Source: Acidobacteriota bacterium
Lineage (GTDB): Bacteria > Acidobacteriota > Holophagae > Holophagales > Holophagaceae
Direction: 5' to 3'
DNA: 5,027 nucleotides
NCBI GenBank assembly: GCA_021778785.1
Contig: JAJYBX010000188.1
Coordinates: forward strand, 1 to 5,027
Both the position numbers and the translations under genes were made by a program. Below, piece after piece: positions 1 to 5,027 of this stretch (position 1 is its first letter; the number at the start of each line of letters is the position of its first letter). The notes under the pieces were generated by a model. It was not told the origin of the DNA. It saw only the letters and a program-made list of their open reading frames with translations, and made no database searches.

Positions 1-456
1 GATGCCGCCCACCCACAGGGCGTCCTTCCAGGTGACCTCCCCGACCGCACGTCCGGGGCGGGTCTTCGCCAGGCGATTGGCCAGGAAGAGGATGGCGGCG
101 GTGAACCAGAGGCAGAGCCCATAGACCCAGAGGTGCTCCTTCGCCAGTTCCTTGGTGCCCCGGGTGAGCAGGCCGAAGACGCCCGTGGGGATCATGGCCA
201 CGAAGAGCATCACCGCGAGCTTCCGCCCTTCCTCGTCGCGGCCCACGCAGCCCGCCAGCACCCGGCCCAGCTCCTTCCGGAAGTAGATGATGAGCGCCAC
301 GAGCGTGCCCGCGTGCAGCAGCATGTCGAAGGCCAGGGGCATGCTGTGGCCCAGGAGCAGGTTCTCCGTGAGCGTCAGATGCGCCGTGGAGGACACCGGC
401 AGGAATTCCGTCAGGCCCTGGACCAGGCCGAGGAGGATGACTTGCAGCAGGTTCAT
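1..456 (-). CDS. uppP: Undecaprenyl-diphosphatase UppP/BacA, N-terminal part (gene cut by left edge)
   Basis: The enzyme removes a phosphate from undecaprenyl diphosphate to recycle the lipid carrier of peptidoglycan synthesis, and its overproduction gives bacitracin resistance; it is an integral inner-membrane protein. The reverse strand reads open for 152 codons from the ATG at 456 to position 1 with no stop. Residues 13-27 (QGLTEFLPVSSTAHL) are the family's (E/Q)xxxE signature plus the conserved Ser-Ser and His26. Residues 43-62 (FDMLLHAGTLVALIIYFRKE) match the second conserved block, and residues 80-98 and 109-128 are further membrane segments. The usual family length is about 260-290 residues, so nearly half is missing. 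The PGxSRSG motif with its active-site arginine would lie just past the edge, after WKDALWVGGI. GGAG (462-465, minus strand) sits 5 nt before this ATG; an in-frame ATG at 480 lacks a comparable site. The gene lies 55 bp downstream of the membrane-protein gene on the same strand. Identity is from motifs and is firm. Confidence 0.93.
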   Translation of the reverse strand, partial: MNLLQVILLGLVQGLTEFLPVSSTAHLTLTENLLLGHSMPLAFDMLLHAGTLVALIIYFRKELGRVLAGCVGRDEEGRKLAVMLFVAMIPTGVFGLLTRGTKELAKEHLWVYGLCLWFTAAILFLANRLAKTRPGRAVGEVTWKDALWVGGI

Positions 457-511
457 TCGGGCTCCGGCGGAAACGGCCATTGTGCCAGAGCCTGGGCCCG
501 AGGCCGGGTCC

Positions 512-1234
512 TCAGGGCAGGGTCCCCAGCAGCTTCCGGAAGTCCCGGTGCTCCTTCCAGCCGCGGACCATGGCCAGGGCTCCCCAGACCATGATCAGGT
601 ACCACAGCACCAGGATGCCGACGCCGAAGAGATCGCCGAGCAGCCCCCACCCGGTCTTCAGGGGAGGGGTGGGAGCGCCGAAGTAGAAGAGGAAGAAGGG
701 GAGGAGCCAGAGCACGGACTGGCCCACGAGCACCGCATAGGCCCGGGCCTCCTCGATGCCCCGGATGGCCCACGGCATGGCGAGGAGGTAGACCGGCGGC
801 ATCGCCAGCAGCCAGAGCGGCGGAGCAGGAACGCAGGCATCATGGGCGGCACCTGCCTGCAGCAGGCCCCGGGCGAAGGCGTACAGGCCCGAGAGTCCCA
901 CCGCCAGCAGGAACATCGCCAGGCCGAAGATCCAGAACCATCGCCGTCGTTCATAGGCTCCGTCGGGGAGGGCCTTCACGGAGCCGGCCCCCCGGTAGAG
1001 GGCCCGGGCCAGGAGCCCCTTCAGCAAGAGCCACAGGAGGGGCGTCCAGACGAGGTACTCGAGGAGCAGCCGATGCCCGAGGCGGGCCCCCATGAACAGG
1101 GGGCTGAGCGAGCCCACGGCCAGCACCACGGCGAGCAGCCCACCCAGCGCCGTGGCGAGCCCGCTCTTGCGGGTCTGGAAGGCGGCGTAGTCGCGGGTGA
1201 GGGCGGCGAGGGCGTCGAGGTCCGGGGTGGTCAT
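512..1234 (-). CDS. Six-helix integral membrane protein of unknown function, partner of winged-helix regulator
   Basis: I do not recognise a named family. The 240-residue product has six strongly hydrophobic stretches, near residues 26-48, 56-79, 98-122, 138-157, 165-186 and 199-222. It has a soluble N-terminus of about 25 residues and a basic C-terminal tail (RGWKEHRDFRKLLG). The loop between helices two and three carries a basic cluster, YERRR at 94-98, which by the positive-inside rule suggests that this loop is cytoplasmic. No transporter signature, ATP-binding motif or obvious catalytic residue set is visible. The start is fixed by an ATGA overlap with the upstream regulator gene and by a good ribosome-binding site (AAGGAAGG, 1241-1248 on the minus strand, 6 nt before the ATG). 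Translation is therefore probably coupled to the regulator. The pairing suggests that the regulator controls, or is controlled together with, this protein. A role in the envelope is only an inference from its location and the following uppP. Confidence 0.85.
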   Translation of the reverse strand: MTTPDLDALAALTRDYAAFQTRKSGLATALGGLLAVVLAVGSLSPLFMGARLGHRLLLEYLVWTPLLWLLLKGLLARALYRGAGSVKALPDGAYERRRWFWIFGLAMFLLAVGLSGLYAFARGLLQAGAAHDACVPAPPLWLLAMPPVYLLAMPWAIRGIEEARAYAVLVGQSVLWLLPFFLFYFGAPTPPLKTGWGLLGDLFGVGILVLWYLIMVWGALAMVRGWKEHRDFRKLLGTLP

Positions 1235-1554
1235 GGCTTGCCTTCCTTGGGGAGCAGGGCGCGGAGCTGGCGGTGGTAGGCCTGGAGGGCGGCGCGGCCC
1301 TCCTCCGTGATGCGGAACGTGGTGGAGGGGATGCGGCCCTGGAAGGCCTTGACCGTTTCGAGGAAGCCCGCCGCCTCGAGCTTCTGGGTGTGGCTGGAGA
1401 GGTTGCCCTTGCTGAGGCCCGTCACCTTCTGGAGGAAAAGGAAGGCCACCTCCTCCGCCGCGGCCAGCACCGTGAGGATGGCCAGGCGCGCGGGCTCGTG
1501 GACCATGCGGTCGAGGTCGAGGATGCTCCTTGGATCGGGGTTGGGTCGAGTCAT
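1231..1554 (-). CDS. Winged-helix DNA-binding transcriptional regulator (HTH_34 / MarR-like)
   Basis: This is a 107-residue single-domain regulator. DRMVHEPARLAILTVL (15-30) is the first helix typical of the HTH_34 winged-helix family. FLQKVTGLSKGNLSSHTQKLEAAGF (40-64) is the helix-turn-helix, with GLSKGNLSSHTQKL carrying the recognition helix. Residues 66-84 (ETVKAFQGRIPSTTFRITEEG) form the beta-hairpin wing. A short C-terminal helix (86-101) probably dimerises. There is no ligand-binding or sensor domain, so the signal is unknown. The start is the ATG at 1554, because the family's N-terminal helix begins soon afterwards and the first in-frame alternative, Met17, would cut into it. There is no Shine-Dalgarno sequence just upstream (the bases before the ATG are AGTTTT), so the message may be leaderless. 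Palindromes lie immediately upstream and would suit autoregulation. The gene overlaps the downstream membrane-protein gene by 4 bp. The family assignment is from memory of its conserved pattern. Confidence 0.9.
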   Translation of the reverse strand: MTRPNPDPRSILDLDRMVHEPARLAILTVLAAAEEVAFLFLQKVTGLSKGNLSSHTQKLEAAGFLETVKAFQGRIPSTTFRITEEGRAALQAYHRQLRALLPKEGKP

Positions 1555-1555
1555 A

Positions 1556-1576
1556 AAACTAGTTTGTATTGCAAAC
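1556..1576. promoter_or_regulatory. Overlapping palindromes, candidate operator of the winged-helix regulator
   Basis: AAACTAGTTT (1556-1565) is a perfect 10-bp palindrome one base upstream of the four-base run before the regulator's start. It overlaps a second inverted repeat, GTTTG-TATTG-CAAAC (1562-1576), with 5-bp perfect arms. Three AAAC/GTTT half-sites are thus packed into 21 bp of AT-rich DNA between GC-rich genes, and they cover the expected -10 region of the minus-strand promoter. This is the usual layout of an autorepressor site for a dimeric winged-helix protein; binding itself is inferred. Confidence 0.5.
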
Positions 1577-1588
1577 CTGTTTTGTCAA
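1560..1588 (-). promoter_or_regulatory. Candidate promoter for regulator/membrane protein operon
   Basis: The minus strand carries a perfect -35 hexamer, TTGACA, at 1588-1583. A matching -10 is poor: CAAACT at 16 bp or AAACTA at 17 bp, while the better-looking TACAAA is only 14 bp away. Any of these would start transcription within a few bases of the regulator's ATG at 1554, giving a leaderless or nearly leaderless message. That agrees with the missing ribosome-binding site. The spacer overlaps the inverted repeats, so binding there would block the promoter. Confidence 0.5.
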
Positions 1589-1610
1589 GAGGGACCATTC
1601 GCCTCGTGAT
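1582..1610 (+). promoter_or_regulatory. Candidate promoter for threonine aldolase gene, sharing the opposing -35
   Basis: TTGTCA at 1582-1587 (5 of 6 to the -35 consensus) is followed after 17 bp by CGTGAT at 1605-1610 (3 of 6 to the -10). A start near 1617 would leave about 5 untranslated bases before the ATG at 1622, which likewise has no adjacent ribosome-binding site. The -35 is the complement of the opposing promoter's TTGACA, shifted by one base, because TTGTCAA is itself symmetric. The weak -10 makes this tentative. Confidence 0.35.
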
Positions 1611-1621
1611 TCAATGCTTCC

Positions 1622-2650
1622 ATGCGACCCCTCGACCTCCGCTCCGACACCGTGACCCAGCCCTCCCCCGAGATGCGCGCCGCCATGGCCGCCGCCGAAG
1701 TGGGGGACGATGTGCTGGAGCACGATCCCACACTGGCGCGGCTGGAGGGCCGGGTGGCGGACCTGCTGGGCATGGAGGCCGCCCTGTGGGTGCCCAGCGG
1801 CTGCATGGGCAACCTCGTCGCGCTGATGATGCACCTCGGGCGCGGGGACCGGTTCCTTGCCCCCGCCCAGGCGCATGTGCTGGGAGCGGAGCTGGGCACC
1901 GCCGCCTGGCTGGCGGGGGGCATGCCCGAGGCCCTGGCCTGGGATGCCGGTCCGGGCCGGCCCACGCCCGCCCAGGTGACGAAGGCCGCCGGCTCGCCGG
2001 GGCCCTACTACACCCTGCAGACGAAGCTCCTCTGCCTGGAGAACACCCACAACTTCGCCGGCGGCGCCGTGATCCCCCAGGCCGAGCACCGCTCCCTGGT
2101 GGCCGCGGCCAAGGCGGCGAAGCTGGCCGTGCATCTTGACGGGGCCCGCGTCTGGCATGCCGCCGCGGCGCAGAACCTGCCGCCCTCCGCCCTCACCGAA
2201 GGCGTGGACACGGTGCAGGTCTGCCTGAGCAAAGGCCTGGGCGCGCCCATGGGCTCGCTGGTCTGCGGCACGAAGGCGGCCATGGTCGAGGCCCGGCGTC
2301 TCCGCAAGATGCTGGGCGGCGGCGTGCGCCAGGGGGGCGTCATCGGCGCCGCGGGCCTGGTGGCCCTGGACTACCTGCCGCGCATCCCCGAGGACCACGC
2401 CAAGGCCCGGGCCCTGGCCGAGGGGCTGCGGGGCTTCGGCGTGGCCGCCCCGGTGCCTGAGACGAACATCCTGCTGATCCCGGTCGCGAACGCGCCCACC
2501 GCCGCCGCGGCGCTGGAGGCCGCCGGCGTGCGGGCCTCCATCGTGGGACCCGCCCTGCGCTTCATTGCGCACCGCGACCTGTCGGAGGCCGACATCGCGG
2601 AGGCCCTGCGCCGCGTGGAACCCCTGGCGAAGTTGCTCGGCGCGGCGTAG
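1622..2650 (+). CDS. ltaE: Low-specificity L-threonine aldolase (PLP-dependent)
   Basis: This cytosolic enzyme splits L-threonine or L-allo-threonine into glycine and acetaldehyde, or runs in reverse, and often acts on other beta-hydroxy amino acids. The 342-residue length is normal for the fold-type I aldolase family. Residues 4-15 (LDLRSDTVTQPS) and 27-42 (VGDDVLEHDPTLARLE) are the family's N-terminal blocks. His85 in the QAHVLGAE stretch is the expected cofactor-stacking histidine. HLDGARVWHA (171-180) supplies the Asp that contacts the PLP ring nitrogen and a conserved Arg. CLSKGLGAPMGS (201-212) carries Lys204, the Schiff-base lysine. All key residues appear intact. An in-frame stop at 1607-1609 and no other start codon after it make the ATG at 1622 the only upstream choice. 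No Shine-Dalgarno sequence lies close by; the purine run AAGAGGGA at 1587-1594 is too far away. The gene is divergent from the regulator and 10 bp ahead of the next gene. The symbol follows the E. coli name; stereospecificity cannot be read from sequence. Confidence 0.95.
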   Translation: MRPLDLRSDTVTQPSPEMRAAMAAAEVGDDVLEHDPTLARLEGRVADLLGMEAALWVPSGCMGNLVALMMHLGRGDRFLAPAQAHVLGAELGTAAWLAGGMPEALAWDAGPGRPTPAQVTKAAGSPGPYYTLQTKLLCLENTHNFAGGAVIPQAEHRSLVAAAKAAKLAVHLDGARVWHAAAAQNLPPSALTEGVDTVQVCLSKGLGAPMGSLVCGTKAAMVEARRLRKMLGGGVRQGGVIGAAGLVALDYLPRIPEDHAKARALAEGLRGFGVAAPVPETNILLIPVANAPTAAAALEAAGVRASIVGPALRFIAHRDLSEADIAEALRRVEPLAKLLGAA

Positions 2651-2660
2651 AAGGGAGGCC

Positions 2661-3527
2661 ATGAAGCCCCGCATCGTCCTCGCAACCTTCCTGTTGGCCG
2701 GACTCCTCATTGCCGGCTACCTGGCCTACGAGAACGGCCTGGTGCCGGTGCCCCTGGCCTCCGATGCCCCGCTCTACGTGGCGGCCGCGCCGGACTTTGG
2801 CGAGGACCAGGCGGTGCTCGAAGCCCTCGTGCCCGCCGGGCCGGGCCTGGACGCCTTCCTGGCCAACCAGTCGGACCTGACCCTGCTTGCCCGGACGCCG
2901 GAAGGCGCCTGGGCGGGACAGCTGGTGGAGGGGCTGCAGCGCTCCCGCAACGGACGCCGATGGCGGATCACCCTCAAGGCGGGCCTCCGGCTGCAGGACG
3001 GAGCGACGCTGGATGCCGGCCGGGTGGCGTCGGCGCTGGCCCCGCCGCTGGCCGCGTCGGGCGCCAAGCCGCGGGTGCTTGATGACCGGACGCTGGAGCT
3101 CCGCTTCCCCGCCCGCGCCGACGATGTCCCCGGGCGGATGGCGCAGTGGCGCGTGCCCGGCAGCGGTCCCTTCATCCGCAGGGGCACGGGCCTGGTGCGT
3201 TTCGACGGCTTCCTGCACGGGCGGGCGGGCCTGGCGGGGCTGAGGGTGGACACGGATCCGGCCCTGATGGCCAGCGCCGCCTGGGCGGAGGGGCTGGTCT
3301 CGCGCCGCTGGGCCTGGGCGGCCTTTCCGGGCAGGGTCGATCCGGCGGACATGGCGAAGGTCCGGCTCGCGCCCTACGACGAAGTGCATCTGAAGGACGG
3401 GACCGTGTGGTTCGTGTCCCAGAAGCTGCGCCGCTTCCGGCCCGACCAGGGACCCTGGTCCGAGACGCGGCTCTACGGCGTGTGGCGGGGCTCCATGGAC
3501 CTGCCCAGGGCAGGGGCACTGGAGTAA
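2661..3527 (+). CDS. Membrane-anchored, shortened family-5 solute-binding-protein-like protein
   Basis: The 288-residue product starts with a signal anchor or signal peptide (MKPRIVLATFLLAGLLIAGYLAY, 1-23) without a lipobox cysteine, so it probably faces the periplasm. Residues 88-126 (QLVEGLQRS..WRITLKAGLRLQDGATLDAGRVASAL) match the signature region of peptide/nickel ABC binding proteins (SBP_bac_5), whose pattern is 'W-x-F-x-L-R-x-G-V-x-F-H-D-G-x-x-x-T-A-x-D-V-x-x-S-L'. LDDRTLELRFP (140-150) and VPGSGPF (165-171) match the next two blocks. Normal family members have about 500 residues or more; here most of the second lobe is missing, and the C-terminus (241-288) has no clear match. The histidine of the usual FHDG is replaced by LQDG. 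The start at 2661 is set by AAGGGAGG (2651-2658) and the signal sequence; reading further upstream would enter the aldolase gene. It lies 10 bp after the aldolase, probably co-transcribed. No permease or ATPase gene is adjacent. The fold link is moderately sure and the substrate is unknown. Confidence 0.72.
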   Translation: MKPRIVLATFLLAGLLIAGYLAYENGLVPVPLASDAPLYVAAAPDFGEDQAVLEALVPAGPGLDAFLANQSDLTLLARTPEGAWAGQLVEGLQRSRNGRRWRITLKAGLRLQDGATLDAGRVASALAPPLAASGAKPRVLDDRTLELRFPARADDVPGRMAQWRVPGSGPFIRRGTGLVRFDGFLHGRAGLAGLRVDTDPALMASAAWAEGLVSRRWAWAAFPGRVDPADMAKVRLAPYDEVHLKDGTVWFVSQKLRRFRPDQGPWSETRLYGVWRGSMDLPRAGALE

Positions 3528-3533
3528 GGAGCG

Positions 3534-3548
3534 AGCGGAGATCCCGCT
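3534..3548 (+). terminator. Weak hairpin after the binding-protein-like gene
   Basis: AGCGG (3534-3538) and CCGCT (3544-3548) form a 5-bp stem with a 5-nt loop, 6 bases after the stop codon at 3525-3527. There is no T-tract, so it is not a standard intrinsic terminator. It may slow polymerase or protect the 3' end, or it may be chance in GC-rich DNA. It also touches the -35 of the downstream promoter. Confidence 0.2.
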
Positions 3549-3575
3549 TCACATAGGGGATGGATGGGTTATGAT
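3548..3575 (+). promoter_or_regulatory. Sigma-70-type promoter of the CHASE/PAS sensor gene
   Basis: TTCACA (3548-3553, 5 of 6 to the -35 consensus), a 16-bp spacer, and TATGAT (3570-3575, 5 of 6 to the -10) form the best promoter in the window. Transcription would begin near 3582 and leave a leader of about 25 bases with the ribosome-binding site of the gene at 3607. The upstream in-frame ATG at 3571 lies inside the -10 and therefore would not be transcribed, which supports the later start. Confidence 0.65.
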
Positions 3576-3594
3576 CGGCCCGCCTTCTCTGCAC

Positions 3595-3599
3595 GAGGA
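3595..3599 (+). promoter_or_regulatory. Ribosome-binding site that decides the sensor gene start
   Basis: GAGGA lies 7 nt before the ATG at 3607. Together with the promoter whose -10 covers the alternative ATG at 3571, it selects 3607 as the start. Confidence 0.65.
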
Positions 3600-3606
3600 C
3601 CCTCCC

Positions 3607-5027
3607 ATGGCGGCATGGCTCCGGGCCACCTTCCGTTCCATCCGGCTCGCCTGGTTCGTGCTGGCGGTCTCCCTGGCGATGGTGGCGGCCCTGTGGGCCT
3701 GGGTCCGCCAGGACGTCCGCCAGCACACGCGCCGCGTGGCGGAGCGCCGGGCGGCCCAGCTCGCCCTGGAGATCCGGAACCAGCTGGGGGGCTACCGCGC
3801 CCTGGTCGGCGAGGCGGCCATGGCGGTCCAGGTCCATCCCGACTCCAGCGGGGAGGCCCTGGACAGCCTTCTCCAGGTGCTGGTCGAGCGCGGGGACATC
3901 CCGGGGTACAGCGGCCTTGGGGTGTGCCGGCTCCAACGGGGGGCCGAGGGCGCCGAACGTTGCGTGACCCTTGCGGTCGCAGGCCCGAAGGAGGGCCCCC
4001 GGCACTTCCTCGGCCTGGATCACTTCTCCATCCCCGAGCGGGCGGAGGCCATGCTCAGGGCCCGGGACAGCGGGCGGGCGGCGCTCACGGCGCCCCTCCG
4101 CCTGATGGTGGATTCTCCGCAGGGCAGCCCGGGCAGCGTGATCCTCTACCAGCCCATCTACGCGGGGGCCCGGCCACCGGACACGCCGGGGGCTCGGCGG
4201 GCCTCGATCCTCGGCTACGTCTTCTGCTCCATTCCGATGGCCGAGTTCGCCCAGGGGATCTGGTACCTCCAGGACCGGGACACGGCGGTGGAGATCCGCG
4301 ACACCGCCACGGGCATGGCCGTGTTCCGCAGCGGGGGCTGGGACTCCGGATCCGCCCCGGATCCGGCCGTGCAGGCCACGGCGGGGCTGGAGGCCGGCGG
4401 ACGGTCCTGGCACATCTCCCTCCGCCCGCTGGATGCCTTCGCCAGCCGCCGGGATGTCCGCAGCCCCGGCCACGTGCTGATCCTCGGCCTGCTCGTGAGC
4501 CTCCTGAGCTTCGCCGTCGCGTTCTCCTTGGAGGGCGCCCGGAGCCGGGCCGAGCAGCTGGCGCGGGGACTGGCGGGGGAGGCTCGCGAGAACGAGGCGC
4601 GCCTCCGGGAGATCGCCGAGACCATGGGCGAGGGGCTGTACGTGGTGGATCGGGAAGGCTGCATCACCTTCGCGAACGCCGAGGCCGGCCGGCTGCTGGG
4701 TTTCGAGCCCACGGAACTGCTGGGGCGGGACGCGCACGACCTGTTTCACCGCCAGTCCGCCGACGGGCGGCAGGTGTCCCCGGAGGCCTGCGGCATCCTC
4801 CGCGTCGCCCGGGAGGGCGGGCGCTACGTTTCCGAGGAGGAGGTCTACTGGCACCGGGAGCATCGGCCCCTGGCGGTGGCCGTGTCCGCGAGCCCGGTCC
4901 AGCAGGCCGGGACGCCGGGCGGCGCCGTGGTGGTCTTCCGGGACATCTCCGCGCGCAGACAGGCCGAGGCGGATCTGGAGCAGCGCAACGCCTGGGTGAG
5001 GGCCATGCTCGACACCCCTTCCTTCCG
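3607..5027 (+). CDS. CHASE-PAS transmembrane sensor protein (gene cut by right edge)
   Basis: The reading frame is open for 473 codons to the edge. Order of parts: a first membrane helix (about 14-33), a periplasmic CHASE domain (about 48-225), a less defined extracytoplasmic stretch to about 285, a second membrane helix (289-308), a charged coiled-coil linker (309-338), and a PAS domain (about 333-448, with EGLYVVDREGCITFANAEAGRLLGF and closing VVVFRDISARRQAEADL). The CHASE call rests on IPERAEAMLRARDSGRAALTAPLRL (142-166), the following VILYQPIYAG (178-187) and the GYVFCSIPMAEF block (203-214), a typical ligand-sensing pattern. Residues 458-473 (EQRNAWVRAMLDTPSF) look like the start of a second PAS domain. 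The output, whether histidine kinase, diguanylate cyclase or phosphodiesterase, is beyond the edge, so signal flow cannot be stated. CHASE domains sense small extracellular ligands; none can be named here. The gene has its own promoter and is separate from the preceding operon by 79 bp. Confidence 0.88.
   Translation, partial: MAAWLRATFRSIRLAWFVLAVSLAMVAALWAWVRQDVRQHTRRVAERRAAQLALEIRNQLGGYRALVGEAAMAVQVHPDSSGEALDSLLQVLVERGDIPGYSGLGVCRLQRGAEGAERCVTLAVAGPKEGPRHFLGLDHFSIPERAEAMLRARDSGRAALTAPLRLMVDSPQGSPGSVILYQPIYAGARPPDTPGARRASILGYVFCSIPMAEFAQGIWYLQDRDTAVEIRDTATGMAVFRSGGWDSGSAPDPAVQATAGLEAGGRSWHISLRPLDAFASRRDVRSPGHVLILGLLVSLLSFAVAFSLEGARSRAEQLARGLAGEARENEARLREIAETMGEGLYVVDREGCITFANAEAGRLLGFEPTELLGRDAHDLFHRQSADGRQVSPEACGILRVAREGGRYVSEEEVYWHREHRPLAVAVSASPVQQAGTPGGAVVVFRDISARRQAEADLEQRNAWVRAMLDTPSF

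Noticed and set aside
457..480. Earlier in-frame ATG for uppP at 480
   Set aside because: No ribosome-binding site precedes it, and the added residues MAVSAGAR are not part of the family. GGAG is well placed for the ATG at 456.
481..511. GC-rich complementary stretch between the membrane-protein gene and uppP as a terminator
   Set aside because: No stable uninterrupted stem followed by a T-tract on the minus strand could be found.
287..1279. A 330-codon open frame on the plus strand opposite uppP and the membrane-protein gene
   Set aside because: It is highly charged and Glu/Gly/Pro-rich with no domain, while the minus strand gives motif-bearing UppP and a regular membrane protein.
2565..2660. 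Upstream extension of the binding-protein-like gene to an earlier ATG
   Set aside because: The extra 32 residues are Arg-rich and overlap the aldolase coding end. The ATG at 2661 has a strong ribosome-binding site and begins a signal sequence.
1559..2710. A 383-codon open frame on the minus strand opposite threonine aldolase
   Set aside because: It is low-complexity (Gly, His, Gln, Arg rich), has no motif, and lies fully opposite a clear aldolase with an intact active site.
3501..3513. Near-perfect palindrome CTGCCCAGGGCAG near the end of the binding-protein-like gene
   Set aside because: A single central base leaves no room for an RNA loop. It is inside coding sequence, with no T-tract, and short GC palindromes are expected by chance here.
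3571..3606. Earlier in-frame ATG for the sensor gene
   Set aside because: It lies within the -10 element TATGAT, so it would not be in the transcript, and the added residues (MIGPPSLHEDPP) are unlike an N-terminal membrane segment.
3172..4863. A 563-codon open frame on the minus strand opposite the binding-protein-like gene and the sensor gene
   Set aside because: Its translation is rich in Gly, Pro, Arg, Ala and His without a hydrophobic core or motif, which is typical of an antisense frame in GC-rich DNA. The plus-strand genes beneath it have recognisable domains and coherent starts.

Overview
This is a GC-rich (roughly 70% by eye), densely coding bacterial chromosomal segment. It has six protein-coding genes, two of them cut by the window edges, and under 7% non-coding sequence. 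Codon third positions are strongly G/C throughout. No RNA gene, insertion sequence, CRISPR array, integrase or other mobile signature is visible. The gene types and style fit a GC-rich Gram-negative bacterium; an Acidobacteriota (Holophagae-like) source is my guess, not something the sequence proves.

Left half, minus strand, read right to left from about 1554 down to 1: a small winged-helix regulator of the HTH_34 type, a six-helix membrane protein of unknown function that overlaps it by 4 bp (ATGA), and after a 55-bp gap the first 152 codons of undecaprenyl-diphosphatase (uppP/bacA). The uppP gene runs off the left edge before its C-terminal phosphatase motif. It has no in-window stop codon and is easy to miss for that reason. 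The arrangement suggests a regulator that controls its membrane partner, with uppP possibly read through from the same promoter.

Middle: a 67-bp divergent spacer (1555-1621) is conspicuously AT-richer than its surroundings. It holds a perfect 10-bp palindrome, an overlapping inverted repeat, and what looks like two back-to-back promoters sharing one -35 region. To its right, on the plus strand, are a PLP-dependent low-specificity L-threonine aldolase and, 10 bp later, a 288-residue membrane-anchored protein. The second protein resembles a shortened family-5 (peptide/nickel type) solute-binding protein. The two probably form an operon.

Right: a 79-bp spacer holds a good sigma-70-type promoter (TTCACA, 16 bp, TATGAT). 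It drives a membrane sensor with the order TM - CHASE - TM - coiled coil - PAS, whose output domain lies beyond the right edge.

The items most worth a second look are the divergent control region with near-leaderless starts, the regulator/membrane-protein pair, and the miniature solute-binding protein. Nothing in the window amounts to a clearly new multi-gene system.
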